Below, piece after piece: positions 35,048 to 44,605 of a DNA stretch of 64,000 nt. Positions within the stretch are counted from its first letter, which is position 1. Each line of letters begins with the position of its first letter. The stretch covers positions 62,001-126,000 of the forward strand of contig JASLGM010000033.1 of NCBI GenBank assembly GCA_030150045.1, in the 5' to 3' direction. The stretch comes from Taishania sp. GTDB lineage: Bacteria > Bacteroidota > Bacteroidia > Flavobacteriales_D > Crocinitomicaceae. The notes below the pieces were generated by a model. The model ran no database searches, was not told where the DNA came from, and saw only the letters and a list, made by a program, of their open reading frames with translations. The translations under genes and the position numbers were made by a program.

Positions 35048-35180
35048 CATTTTCTCTCTTACACACTTTAAATTTTTATTAAAAACAAGTGTTTGTTAAT
35101 TAGAAAAGCCATTATCTTCATTTTACTCTTTACGTATTTTTTGATTTTATATTTTAGTATAAACTCAAAAAGCTAATTAT

Positions 35181-35573
35181 ATGAGCCGAGCACTACTACT
35201 TATTGCATGTCTTGTCATGGGCTGTAATTCCTATGGTCAAACAATGACCACCTTAGATAAAATTGAACAAATTTACCCTTCATCATCTTATGATATGGAT
35301 ATTGATTCAAAAAAAGTCTTTATCCATTTACTTGAGAAACGTATTCTTATTTACGAAAACAATGGGGTTGATTCTGATAAATACCCTTTATTGAGTAGTG
35401 TTCCACTATTGAATAAGTATAATTCCTCCATTAAAAAAATTACGGAAGAAGGGTACGATGCAACTACTTTTAATCCTTTAAAATATAGTCTTCCGTTTTT
35501 CGTCTATGATGCCAACTCCTTACATTACTTCATCGACGGAACGAACCTAATTCTCGAAATAAAACCTCAATAA
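35181..35573 (+). CDS. Exported small protein of unknown function
   Basis: 130 residues with a signal peptide (MSRALLLIACLVMGCNSYGQ); GC at the end of the hydrophobic stretch could be a lipobox (VMGC). The mature part is a mixed alpha/beta segment (KVFIHLLEKRILIYENNG). I do not recognise it. It is 10 bases before the CUB/T9SS gene, which suggests co-transcription and a shared exported role. Confidence 0.6.
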   Translation: MSRALLLIACLVMGCNSYGQTMTTLDKIEQIYPSSSYDMDIDSKKVFIHLLEKRILIYENNGVDSDKYPLLSSVPLLNKYNSSIKKITEEGYDATTFNPLKYSLPFFVYDANSLHYFIDGTNLILEIKPQ

Positions 35574-35583
35574 AACGACAATT

Positions 35584-36894
35584 ATGAACACGAAACTATA
35601 CTGCTATTTCCTCTTTTTACTACCATGTTTTGTTTTTAGCCAAAACTATAACATGTCAAACGGAGGTTCTATATCTACTTGTACTGGGACGTTTTATGAC
35701 TCTGGGGGGCCAGATGGAGAATACAGTAATAGTCAGAATCTAACTTACACCATTTGTCCAGGTACTGCTGGTCAATACATTTCTCTGAATTTCACTTCAT
35801 TTGACACAGAAAACAACTATGATAAACTAACGATATATCACGGCTCTAACACCTCTAATCCGCCAACTGTATTAACAGGAGATCTTAGTTCAGCCCTTCC
35901 TCTCATCACTAGTTACGCTGCAAATGGTTGCTTAACCTTAGTTTTCACATCCGATGCGAGCATCACAAAGCAAGGTTGGGCAGCGACGATTTCTTGTCGA
36001 ACTACAACAGTACACCCTCCATCACTTTGTTTTGGTGCCACAGCATTTTGCAGTGCTTCTACTTATAATTTTGCCAACACCTCGGGCACAACATTAACTG
36101 CTGAAGTTGGCCCAAATTATGGATGTTTACAAACAAGACCAAATCCCATATGGTATTTCATGCGCATGAGCACTGCGGGTCCTGTTACCCTAAACGTTAC
36201 ACAAACTCAAAACGCTAATGGCACTGGAACCTCTCTCGACATCGACTTTGCTTTATGGGGTCCATTCACTTCTACCTCTCAAGGTTGTACAACAGTACAA
36301 TCAGGTACGTTAGCACCTGCTGCCTGCGGATATTCTAATTCACATACTGAAACCTTTTCAATTGCTAACGCACAAGTTGGGGAAATTTATTTAATCATAT
36401 TAACCAACTTCAGTAAGGACCCAGGATACATTCGTTTTCAACAAACAGATGGTACCGGGCAAGCTGACTGTAGTATTGTTCCATTATCTATAAACTTGAA
36501 TTCTTATGATGTTTTTCAGAAAAATGGTAGTAACCAAATTGAATGGACTTCTATTCATGAGCAAGACATATTTGCGTATGAATTGGAGCGCAGTGAAGAT
36601 GGAAACACATGGACAACAATCCGTGACGTTGAAATTATTGAAGACGAAGCTAGTGCACACAAATCATACAACATTAAAGATTACGACTTTAAGAACACAT
36701 GGAATTACTACCGTTTAGTTGAGTTAAGAACAGATGGTTCACGAGAAAACCTTGGCACCAAAGCCATTGACAATAGAATCGAAAGTAAAGAAGTCCTAAA
36801 AATCGTAAACACCTTAGGTCAAGAAATTGACAGGTCATTCAGTGGTTTAAAGATTATTGTCTTTACAGATGGAACGAGTATAAAAGTAATGTAA
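35584..36894 (+). CDS. CUB-domain protein with T9SS-type C-terminal domain
   Basis: 436 residues. Signal peptide (MNTKLYCYFLFLLPCFVFSQ). Residues about 30-145 form a CUB domain (GGSISTCTGTFYDSGG, LTIYHGSN, LTLVFTSDASI). A beta-sandwich segment follows. The last ~75 residues are a short sorting domain ending with KIVNTLGQEIDRSFSGLKIIVF and DGTSIKVM, which resembles the common Flavobacteriales T9SS type-A signal. It should be secreted and possibly attached to the surface. A terminator follows. Confidence 0.8.
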   Translation: MNTKLYCYFLFLLPCFVFSQNYNMSNGGSISTCTGTFYDSGGPDGEYSNSQNLTYTICPGTAGQYISLNFTSFDTENNYDKLTIYHGSNTSNPPTVLTGDLSSALPLITSYAANGCLTLVFTSDASITKQGWAATISCRTTTVHPPSLCFGATAFCSASTYNFANTSGTTLTAEVGPNYGCLQTRPNPIWYFMRMSTAGPVTLNVTQTQNANGTGTSLDIDFALWGPFTSTSQGCTTVQSGTLAPAACGYSNSHTETFSIANAQVGEIYLIILTNFSKDPGYIRFQQTDGTGQADCSIVPLSINLNSYDVFQKNGSNQIEWTSIHEQDIFAYELERSEDGNTWTTIRDVEIIEDEASAHKSYNIKDYDFKNTWNYYRLVELRTDGSRENLGTKAIDNRIESKEVLKIVNTLGQEIDRSFSGLKIIVFTDGTSIKVM

Positions 36895-36904
36895 CCATTA
36901 TAAA

Positions 36905-36940
36905 CAAAAAAGGCGAACCTAATGGTTCGCCTTTTTTGTT
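36905..36940. terminator. Bidirectional terminator between the CUB gene and dnaK
   Basis: AAAAAAGGCGAACC, TAAT, GGTTCGCCTTTTTT. The perfect hairpin has an A-run on the left and a T-run on the right, so it can end both the rightward CUB transcript and the leftward dnaK transcript. Confidence 0.85.
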
Positions 36941-36955
36941 TATATATGCTGAAGA

Positions 36956-38848
36956 TTATTTCACTTCTTCAAAATCAACGTCAGTAACTTCGTCACCTGG
37001 GTTGCTTTGTTCTTGTGCTCCTGCTGCACCTGCATCACCTTGAGGGTTTGCTGCATTGTACATATCTTGAGAAGCAGCTTGGAAAGTTTCATTCAACTTA
37101 TCCATTGCAGCTTGAAGTGCTCCGATATTTTGTGCTTCAAATTCTTTTTTCAAATCAGCTAAAGCTGTTTCAATCGGTTGCATTTTTTCAGCTGGAATTT
37201 TATCACCGTACTCTTTCAACTGACGTTCCGTTTGGAAAATTGTTGAATCCGCCTTATTGATTAATTCTGCTTCTTCAGCACGTTTTTTATCTGCATCAGC
37301 GTTAGCTTCTGCTTCTGCTTTCATTCTTGCAATTTCTTCATCAGACAAACCAGAAGAAGCTTCGATTTTAATCGATTGTACTTTACCTGTCCCTTTGTCT
37401 TTTGCTGAAATATTCATGATTCCGTTTGCATCGATGTCAAAAGTAACTTCAATTTGTGGAACCCCTCTTTGTGCTGGTGGAATGTCAGACAATTGGAAAC
37501 GTCCTAATGTTTTATTGTCGTTTGCCATTGTACGCTCTCCTTGTAACACGTGGATATCAACAGAAGGTTGGTTATCAGATGCTGTAGAGAACACTTCCGA
37601 TTTTTTTGTTGGAATAGTTGTGTTCGCTTCGATCAACTTTGTGAAAACCCCACCCATTGTTTCGATACCTAATGACAATGGAATAACGTCTAGTAACAAT
37701 ACATCTTTTACTTCACCAGTTAATACACCTCCTTGGATTGCTGCACCAATTGCAACAACTTCGTCAGGGTTAACTCCTTTATGTGGAGATTTTCCAAAGA
37801 AACGCTCAACTGCATCTTGAATAATTGGAATACGTGTTGATCCTCCTACTAAGATAACTTCATCAATATCTGACGCTTGTAAGCCAGCGTTTTTCAATGC
37901 CGAACGACAAGGTGCGATTGTTCTTTCAACGATTTCAGAGATCAATTGCTCAAATTTCGCACGAGACAACGTTCTAACCAAGTGTTTTGGAATTCCGTTA
38001 ACTGGCATAATGTATGGCAAGTTAATTTCTGAAGAAGTTGTAGAAGACAATTCAATTTTCGCTTTCTCAGCTGCTTCTTTCAAACGTTGTAATGCCATAG
38101 GGTCTTCTCTCAAGTCAACTCCTTCATCACTTTTGAATTCTGCTGCTAACCAGCTGATGATTGCCTCATCCACGTCATCTCCTCCTAAGTGTGTATCTCC
38201 GTCAGTAGATAATACTTCGAAAACACCATCACCTAATTCTAAGATAGAAACGTCATGCGTACCTCCACCGAAGTCAAATACTACGATTTTGTGTTCTGTT
38301 CCTGTTTTGTCTAATCCGTAAGCTAAAGCTGCTGCTGTAGGCTCATTGATAATACGTTTGATTGTCAAACCAGCGATTTCACCTGCCTCTTTAGTTGCTT
38401 GACGTTGCGCATCGTTAAAATATGCAGGTACTGTTACTACAGCCTCTGTTACTTCTTGTCCTAAATAATCTTCAGCTGTTTGTTTCATTTTTTGTAAAAC
38501 CATTGCTGAAATCTCTTGTGGAGAGTACAAACGTCCGTCGATATCAACACGAGGTGTGTTGTTATCTCCTTTAACTACTTTGTATGGAACTCTAGTTACA
38601 TCAGAAGAAACTTCGTCAAATGAACTACCCATAAAACGTTTGATAGAGTAAATTGTTTTTGTAGGGTTAGTAATTGCCTGGCGCTTTGCAGGATCACCAA
38701 CTTTACGTTCACCTCCTTCTGCGAATCCTACAACAGATGGAGTTGTTCTTTTACCCTCTGAGTTTGCGATTACAACTGGCTCATTTCCTTCCATTACTGA
38801 AACACATGAGTTTGTTGTTCCTAAGTCAATCCCTATTATTTTTCCCAT
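36956..38848 (-). CDS. dnaK: Chaperone DnaK (Hsp70)
   Basis: 630 residues, a complete Hsp70. ATPase motifs: IGIDLGTTNSCVSV at the start, VVTVPAYFNDAQRQATK, FDFGGGTHDVSIL and EVILVGGSTRIP. The C-terminal substrate-binding domain shows the normal beta basket (GIMNISAKDKGTGK) and an alpha lid with a terminal EEVK tail. It folds and protects proteins with DnaJ and GrpE, neither of which is encoded here. The tail PQGDAGAAGAQEQS is a flexible linker before the end. It is a single-gene unit with a terminator at 36905. Confidence 0.97.
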   Translation of the reverse strand: MGKIIGIDLGTTNSCVSVMEGNEPVVIANSEGKRTTPSVVGFAEGGERKVGDPAKRQAITNPTKTIYSIKRFMGSSFDEVSSDVTRVPYKVVKGDNNTPRVDIDGRLYSPQEISAMVLQKMKQTAEDYLGQEVTEAVVTVPAYFNDAQRQATKEAGEIAGLTIKRIINEPTAAALAYGLDKTGTEHKIVVFDFGGGTHDVSILELGDGVFEVLSTDGDTHLGGDDVDEAIISWLAAEFKSDEGVDLREDPMALQRLKEAAEKAKIELSSTTSSEINLPYIMPVNGIPKHLVRTLSRAKFEQLISEIVERTIAPCRSALKNAGLQASDIDEVILVGGSTRIPIIQDAVERFFGKSPHKGVNPDEVVAIGAAIQGGVLTGEVKDVLLLDVIPLSLGIETMGGVFTKLIEANTTIPTKKSEVFSTASDNQPSVDIHVLQGERTMANDNKTLGRFQLSDIPPAQRGVPQIEVTFDIDANGIMNISAKDKGTGKVQSIKIEASSGLSDEEIARMKAEAEANADADKKRAEEAELINKADSTIFQTERQLKEYGDKIPAEKMQPIETALADLKKEFEAQNIGALQAAMDKLNETFQAASQDMYNAANPQGDAGAAGAQEQSNPGDEVTDVDFEEVK

Positions 38849-39015
38849 TTTGATAATTTTCGTTTTTAATTACGACTATCCATTTCTCAACTTTAATGCC
38901 AAGCACTGATTTGAAATAAAAACTGACAAAATGATGGATTGTTTTTCCTTTCCCACTCATTTACGCTGTCAAACTGTCAATAATTCTGTCAGGCACATGA
39001 CTTTTAAATGACACT

Positions 39016-40104
39016 TTAGCGTATTCGAATTTGATTCCCTTCAAAAGAAAGTCCATTATCAGGAAAATCAATTTGTGTTAAATGCTTTACCAATCGAAAA
39101 GCACGGTCTTCTTTATCCAATAAAATAGGTTTTCGATATCCTTGGATAAAAGAAATCAGTTCTGCTTCTACAAATGCCCCGGTTTTTTTATGTATCCCTA
39201 TTTTATATAAAGGTGCCAACCCCATATTCCCTTTCACTGAAACACGGCTATACGTCATAAAATTACCCATTGAATAAATAATAAACTTACCCTTATAGAG
39301 ATCAACTGCACGTGGAACATGAGGTCCATGACCGAGAACCAAATCCGCACCAGCATCAATCACTTTACGTGCAAAGACATAAGGATTCCCTCTTTTTTCA
39401 CTTAAATAGCTTTCTTCTTCTTTTGTAATGTGGAGAAAATCATCACCCTCTCCGCCCATATGAGCAGAAACAATTAAAATATCACATTGACGGCGCGTTT
39501 CTTTAATCCTTTCCAACAAGACATTTTCTCGAAGTAAATGAACTGATCCTGTATTAGGAGAGGCGGCAACTAATCCAACCCTTAAACCTTCTTTCGTTTT
39601 ATATATAAGAAAAGGACGTTCTACCATTCCCGCATGCCCAATTTGTAAACGATCTAAAACATGCTGAGTAGAAAGTCTTCCAACTTCCTTAAAATCATTA
39701 GAGTGATTATTAGCAGTACTCAAAATAGTAAATCCAGCATTAGATAATTGACCAGCATGTTTTACAGGCATCCGGAATCGATAACATTGTTCTGGAATCT
39801 GACAATCACGAGGAGGAGAAAGCGTATCATCTAATATCACACCTTCAAGATTTCCGAACACCAATTCATGACCTTTTGTAAATGGTCGAACCGCTCGAAA
39901 TAAATCCACGGAATCATTTGCTACTGTAGAAAAGTTGGGAAAACTAGTACCATACATAATATCCCCAACAGCAACAATGTATACGAGGTCATTATTTTCA
40001 AGCTCCTCTTCTAGTGCAACATCTTCTTTATGCAATAAGGTCTGCTCCTGCTTAACATTACAAGCAATCACCAAAAATAGAATACTCACACAAAGTATAC
40101 GCAT
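39016..40104 (-). CDS. CapA-family lipoprotein (PGA_cap metallophosphatase fold)
   Basis: 362 residues from the ATG at 40104. The longer frame starts inside the promoter. N-terminal signal MRILCVSILFLVIAC has lipobox VIAC. The PGA_cap/metallophosphatase core has VAVGDIMYGTSF, ELVFGNLEGVI, STANNHSNDF, VSAHMGGEGDDF and LGHGPHVPRAV, placing the metal ligands in order. CapA proteins in other bacteria anchor poly-gamma-glutamate. Here no capsule biosynthesis genes are nearby, so the function is unknown. A TAtcTTTG element lies about 17 bases upstream of the start. Confidence 0.8.
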   Translation of the reverse strand: MRILCVSILFLVIACNVKQEQTLLHKEDVALEEELENNDLVYIVAVGDIMYGTSFPNFSTVANDSVDLFRAVRPFTKGHELVFGNLEGVILDDTLSPPRDCQIPEQCYRFRMPVKHAGQLSNAGFTILSTANNHSNDFKEVGRLSTQHVLDRLQIGHAGMVERPFLIYKTKEGLRVGLVAASPNTGSVHLLRENVLLERIKETRRQCDILIVSAHMGGEGDDFLHITKEEESYLSEKRGNPYVFARKVIDAGADLVLGHGPHVPRAVDLYKGKFIIYSMGNFMTYSRVSVKGNMGLAPLYKIGIHKKTGAFVEAELISFIQGYRKPILLDKEDRAFRLVKHLTQIDFPDNGLSFEGNQIRIR

Positions 40105-40121
40105 AGTCAAGAATTTGGATG

Positions 40122-40129
40122 CAAAGATA
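40122..40129 (-). promoter_or_regulatory. -7 element for the CapA-like gene
   Basis: On the minus strand TATCTTTG, 18 bases upstream of the start at 40104; matches TAnnTTTG. Confidence 0.5.
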
Positions 40130-40319
40130 ATTCTATAATTAGCGTACAAATAACCGTGCGAAGATTTATTAAAAACGATAGCAACAAATAGAATAAAAAG
40201 TTGATTCCTTTCAGTAACCTAACGCCTATAAATCCATTTTCTAATTCATTCCACTCTTTATTAAGAGAAATGGTCATAAAAACTCATCTTTCACCTATGG
40301 TAATGTCCAAATATTCAAC

Positions 40320-40327
40320 TAAATTTG
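40320..40327 (+). promoter_or_regulatory. -7 element for alaS
   Basis: TAAATTTG, 19 bases upstream of the alaS ATG at 40347; matches TAnnTTTG. Confidence 0.5.
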
Positions 40328-40346
40328 CGACTTCAAATTAAATAAA

Positions 40347-42956
40347 ATGACAGTTTCTGAAATACGCAAACAGTTTTTCGATTTTTTCGCAAGCAAAGGA
40401 CATGAGATTGTTCCTTCTGCACCGATGGTAGTTAAAAACGACCCTACATTGATGTTTACCAATGCAGGAATGAACCAATTTAAAGATTTTATTTTGGGGA
40501 ATGCCGTTCCAAAAAACCGTCGTGTGGCCAATTCACAAAAATGTTTACGCGTTTCTGGAAAGCATAATGACTTGGAAGAAGTTGGTGTTGACACTTACCA
40601 CCACACCATGTTCGAAATGCTTGGAAACTGGTCTTTTGGTGATTACTTCAAAGAAGAAGCAATTGGTTGGGCATGGGAATTATTGACAGAAGTATACAAA
40701 ATCCCTGTTGATCGCCTTTATGTTACCATTTTTCAAGGAGATGAAAAAGATGGTGTTCCAATGGATACCGATGCACTTAATATTTGGAAAAAATACATTG
40801 CAGAAGATCGCATCATTCCAGCATCTAAAAAAGATAACTTCTGGGAAATGGGAGATACAGGACCGTGTGGACCTTGTACAGAAATCCATGTAGACATGCG
40901 CTCTGACGCAGATAGAGCAAAAACAGACGGACGATCTTTGGTGAACGAAGACCACCCACAAGTTATTGAAATCTGGAATAACGTATTCATGGAATTCAAT
41001 AGAATGGCAAATGGCTCCTTGGTTCCGCTTCCTGAAAAACATGTAGATACAGGAATGGGATTAGAACGTCTAGCAATGGCTTTACAAGGAAAACAATCCA
41101 ATTATGACACGGATTTATTCCAAACCTTAATCCATAAAATGGAAAGCATTTCAAGTGCAAAATATGGGGTGACTGAATCCACTGACATTGCGTTACGTGT
41201 TATTGCTGACCACGTACGCGCCATTGCTTTCTCCATTACAGATGGACAATTACCTTCAAACACAGGTGCCGGATATGTGATTCGACGCATCCTAAGACGC
41301 GCCGTAAGATATGGATACCAAACCTTAGATCTTAAAGAGCCTTTCCTTTGCGAATTGGCACTTACGCTTGCTGAAGTAATGGGTGACGCTTTCGTAGAGT
41401 TGAATAACCAGAAAGAATTGGTTTATAAAGTAATTAAAGAAGAAGAATTATCTTTCTTCCGAACGTTAGAACAAGGAATACGAAGAATTGACGCCTTAAT
41501 GACACAAGTGAAATCCGAAGGAAAAAAAACATTGGCAGGTTCTGATGTTTTCGAATTATACGATACATACGGATTCCCTGTTGATTTGACTTCATTGATT
41601 GCACGCGAAAATGACCTGTCCATTGACGAAGATGGTTTTAATGCAGAATTACAAATACAAAAAGATAGATCTAGAGCTGCTACAGCACTAGAAACCGATG
41701 ACTGGGTTATTTTAATTGACGATCACGTAGAAGAATTTGTAGGATATGACTACCTTACGGCAAACGTGAAAATTGTAAAATACCGTAAAGTTATCGCAAA
41801 GCAAAAAACGTTTTTCCAAGTTGTATTCAACCTCACTCCTTTCTACCCTGAAGGTGGTGGTCAAGTCGGAGATAAAGGATACATCGAAGCTAACGGAGAA
41901 AAAGCATTCATCTTTGACACGAAAAAGGAGAACAACTTAATCGTGCATTTAATGGAAAAACTTCCTACACATATAGCGAGTGATTTCCATGCCGTAGTGA
42001 ACGCTAAAGACCGTGAATTATCAGCTAGCAACCACTCTGCAACGCATTTATTACATCACGCTTTACGCACTGTCCTTGGGTCTCATGTCGAGCAAAAAGG
42101 ATCTCTAGTTACTCCAGGTCACTTGCGTTTCGACTTTTCTCACTTCTCAAAAGTTACCGAAGAAGAATTAGCAGAAATCGAACGTTTGGTTATCGAAGAT
42201 ATTCGTAAAAATGAAACGCTAGACGAAAGAAGAAACACCCCAATTGACGAAGCAAAAGCATTAGGTGCAATGGCATTGTTTGGTGAAAAATATGGCGACA
42301 CTGTACGTGTTATTAAATTCGGTGATTCAGTTGAACTTTGTGGTGGTACACACGTACAAGCAACCGGACAAATTGGTTTATTTAAAATCACGACAGAAAC
42401 AGCGGTTGCAGCAGGTATTCGTCGTATCGAAGCCATTACTAACGAAGGAGCAGAAAACTATTACAAATCCCGTTCTGCAACTTTAGCAGGCGTAGCAGAA
42501 ACCTTGAAAAACCCGAAGGATATCGTGAAAGCGGTAGCGGATTTACAAGCAAAGAACATGCAATTACAGAAAGAAATTGAACAATTGCACAAAGAAAGAG
42601 CTGCCGCAGTAAAAGCACAATTAAAAGCTGGAATCATCGAAAAAGATGGCGTTGCATATTTAGGAGAAATCGTGCATTTAGATGCTGGATCAATCAAAGA
42701 TATTTTATTCCAACTGAAAGGTGAATACACACAATTCTACGGCGTTTTAGGCGGAATTGCCGCAGACAAATGTTCGTTGAGCATCATCGTTTCAGATGAT
42801 TTGGTGCAATCAAAGGGATTACATGCAGGAAACCTAATCAAAGAATTCGCGCCAATGATCAACGGTGGCGGAGGTGGTCAATCCGCTTACGCAACTGCAG
42901 GTGGTAAGAAAGCCGAAGGGTTAAAACCAGCGATTGAAGCCTTAATGCAAAAATAA
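40347..42956 (+). CDS. alaS: Alanyl-tRNA synthetase
   Basis: 869 residues. The class II catalytic core has FFDFFASKGHEIVPSAP, HHTMFEMLGNWSFGDYFK and GMGLERLAMALQG. The editing domain carries the zinc-binding set NHSATHLLHHAL and CGGTH. The C-terminal C-Ala region contains GGGGGQSAYATAGGK. It charges tRNA-Ala and hydrolyses mischarged Ser/Gly. A -7 element precedes it and a terminator follows, so it is a single-gene unit. Nothing unusual was seen in its motifs. Confidence 0.97.
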   Translation: MTVSEIRKQFFDFFASKGHEIVPSAPMVVKNDPTLMFTNAGMNQFKDFILGNAVPKNRRVANSQKCLRVSGKHNDLEEVGVDTYHHTMFEMLGNWSFGDYFKEEAIGWAWELLTEVYKIPVDRLYVTIFQGDEKDGVPMDTDALNIWKKYIAEDRIIPASKKDNFWEMGDTGPCGPCTEIHVDMRSDADRAKTDGRSLVNEDHPQVIEIWNNVFMEFNRMANGSLVPLPEKHVDTGMGLERLAMALQGKQSNYDTDLFQTLIHKMESISSAKYGVTESTDIALRVIADHVRAIAFSITDGQLPSNTGAGYVIRRILRRAVRYGYQTLDLKEPFLCELALTLAEVMGDAFVELNNQKELVYKVIKEEELSFFRTLEQGIRRIDALMTQVKSEGKKTLAGSDVFELYDTYGFPVDLTSLIARENDLSIDEDGFNAELQIQKDRSRAATALETDDWVILIDDHVEEFVGYDYLTANVKIVKYRKVIAKQKTFFQVVFNLTPFYPEGGGQVGDKGYIEANGEKAFIFDTKKENNLIVHLMEKLPTHIASDFHAVVNAKDRELSASNHSATHLLHHALRTVLGSHVEQKGSLVTPGHLRFDFSHFSKVTEEELAEIERLVIEDIRKNETLDERRNTPIDEAKALGAMALFGEKYGDTVRVIKFGDSVELCGGTHVQATGQIGLFKITTETAVAAGIRRIEAITNEGAENYYKSRSATLAGVAETLKNPKDIVKAVADLQAKNMQLQKEIEQLHKERAAAVKAQLKAGIIEKDGVAYLGEIVHLDAGSIKDILFQLKGEYTQFYGVLGGIAADKCSLSIIVSDDLVQSKGLHAGNLIKEFAPMINGGGGGQSAYATAGGKKAEGLKPAIEALMQK

Positions 42957-42973
42957 AATCATTCAACTATACA

Positions 42974-43004
42974 GAAAGCTTCGGGGAAACTCGAAGCTTT
43001 TTTC
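42974..43004 (+). terminator. Rho-independent terminator of alaS
   Basis: AAAGCTTCG and CGAAGCTTT arms, a short loop, then T-run. It starts 18 bases after the stop codon. Confidence 0.8.
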
Positions 43005-43036
43005 ATTTCCCTTATTTTAGTTTACTTTTTCATTTT

Positions 43037-43139
43037 GGGCGTTTCCCCCTTGCCAGAAAAAATGGCAAGGCCGTCGGGCTATTCGCTGTATTCCTTCCCA
43101 AATACTTGGGAAAGGAGATGCCGCTGCTATCCCTAACGC
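43037..43139 (+). repeat. Dispersed structured repeat, family B, copy 2
   Basis: GGGCGTTTCC, hairpin CCTTGCCA/TGGCAAGG, GTCGGGCTATTCGCTG, hairpin TTCCCAA/TTGGGAA, then CTGCTATCCCTAACGC. The outer GCGTT/AACGC ends pair. It is 32 bases after the alaS terminator. Confidence 0.75.
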
Positions 43140-43290
43140 AAAAAAGATCTTTTTTCATAAAATGATTTCATCATAATAGTTGAAATTTGATTTTCATGAA
43201 AAATGATAAAATCGTAAAAAAGAATTGAAAATTTACGTGCTTTTATCCCTATCTTGCGTAAGCTATTTTTCATTTATTAGAAAAGAAATT

Positions 43291-43815
43291 GTGTCATTTG
43301 AAACAAAAATAATCCGATCTGGAATTTTCAAATCTTCGAAAATCATTCAACGAAATGCCTTTTTAAAAAGTACGAACACAATAGATACAAACGTCTACTT
43401 CGTAAAAAAAGGCAGTCTGAAAATAGTTCGTTACTGTGAAAAAGAAGAACAAATCATTCGATTTGGTTACGATGGAAACCTTCTTGTTTCATTAGATTCA
43501 TTCATTAATGAATCTCTGTCAGAATTGGCCATTCAAGCCATAAAAAAAACAGAAGTTCTAGTTGCAACAAAAGAAGATTTTATTTCCTTTGTTTACGGAA
43601 ATTTAGATAATACAAAAGCATACATTTCTCTATTAGAGCAACTATTATTACAACAATTAGAAAGAGAAACATACTTATTATTAGACACTCCACAAGCACG
43701 TTTTGAAACTGTTTTTAAACAGAATCCTCAATTATTCCAATGGATTCCAGACAAACACATCGCTAATTATTTACGAATGACACCCGAAACCCTTTCAAGA
43801 TTAAAAAAATCTTGA
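43291..43815 (+). CDS. Crp/Fnr-type transcription regulator
   Basis: 174 residues from the GTG at 43291; a TTG at 43225 would add 22 residues without a clear role. The N-terminal part is a cyclic-nucleotide-binding-like beta roll (NVYFVKKGSLKIVRYCEKEE; LLVSLDSFINESLSE). The dimerisation helix follows, and the C-terminal helix-turn-helix shows HIANYLRMTPETLSRLKKS, the short ending common in Bacteroidota members. Ligand residues are not conserved well enough to call cAMP binding. The DinB gene 52 bases downstream may be its partner. Confidence 0.7.
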   Translation: MSFETKIIRSGIFKSSKIIQRNAFLKSTNTIDTNVYFVKKGSLKIVRYCEKEEQIIRFGYDGNLLVSLDSFINESLSELAIQAIKKTEVLVATKEDFISFVYGNLDNTKAYISLLEQLLLQQLERETYLLLDTPQARFETVFKQNPQLFQWIPDKHIANYLRMTPETLSRLKKS

Positions 43816-43867
43816 TTTCAATCAATCTTTATAAAAAAATAAAAGAGAAATATTTGTAAAAAAAAAA

Positions 43868-44422
43868 ATGAAAGAAGAAGCAAAACAATTATTAATCAAA
43901 TTAACAAAACAAACACATGAAAACCTTTCTTATATTTCTGGATTAACATCCTTAACTTCTGAACAACTGAACTATAAAAACACGCTAGAAAGCTGGAGCG
44001 TGTTAGAATGCTTAGAACATCTCAATTTGTACGCTACCTATTACCACAATGAAATTTCAAACCAAATGAAGTTGAGCAAGCACAATGCTTCGCCTTATTT
44101 CAAATCAGGATGCATTGGGCAATACTTTGTCAAATCGATGGAACGAAATCCACGGTCAAACCCCATGAAATCTCCAAAGGAAATGTGTCCGACTTCTTCC
44201 TTATTAGGTAATAAATGCATAGCAGATTTCATGCGTCACCAAGAACAATTACTTTCCTTATTACAAAATGCCGAATCCGTAAATTTGACAAAAACACGTA
44301 CCTCCATATCCATTTCAAAGATTATTAATTTACGTTTAGGAGACACTTTTCGTTTTGTAATCGCTCATAACAATAGACACCTTGAACAAATAAAAAAGGT
44401 ACTCCTTTCCCAAAAAAAATGA
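43868..44422 (+). CDS. DinB-like four-helix-bundle protein
   Basis: 184 residues. Metal ligands of the DinB/YfiT family are present: H51 (ECLEHLNLY), H167 and H171 (IAHNNRHLEQ). The sequence is mostly helical. Such enzymes catalyse thiol-transfer or related reactions with a bound metal; the substrate is unknown. It follows the Crp-like gene and the two may respond to the same signal. Family A copy 6 lies just after it. Confidence 0.8.
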   Translation: MKEEAKQLLIKLTKQTHENLSYISGLTSLTSEQLNYKNTLESWSVLECLEHLNLYATYYHNEISNQMKLSKHNASPYFKSGCIGQYFVKSMERNPRSNPMKSPKEMCPTSSLLGNKCIADFMRHQEQLLSLLQNAESVNLTKTRTSISISKIINLRLGDTFRFVIAHNNRHLEQIKKVLLSQKK

Positions 44423-44463
44423 AAATATTCCAAACACTTTTACCTTTTGAAAACGGATTTTTA

Positions 44464-44605
44464 AGCCAGGGCGAAGCGCGATAGCTAAACGCTGCAAAAA
44501 ATTACTAAACAGGGTAAAACCACAGCGACCAAAGGAAGCTCGTGGTTTTGCAACTGTGAAGTGTTTTTTGGGAGTTTACTAAAGCGCGAAGACCGTTAAG
44601 GCTCC
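44464..44605 (+). repeat. Dispersed structured repeat, family A, copy 6
   Basis: AGCCAGGGCGAAGCGCG with GATAGCTAAA, core GCGACCAAAGGAAGC, then TTTACTAAAGCGCGAAGACCG and GGCTCCC. Inner pairs: AAAACCAC with GTGGTTTT, CAG with CTG, AAAAAA with TTTTTT. Its 3' end overlaps the last codons and the stop of acr3 (minus strand, 44596). Confidence 0.8.

Noticed and set aside
37257..37820. Rightward 187-codon frame opposite dnaK
   Set aside because: It is the antisense of a highly conserved dnaK region with strong codon bias; no family match in its translation.
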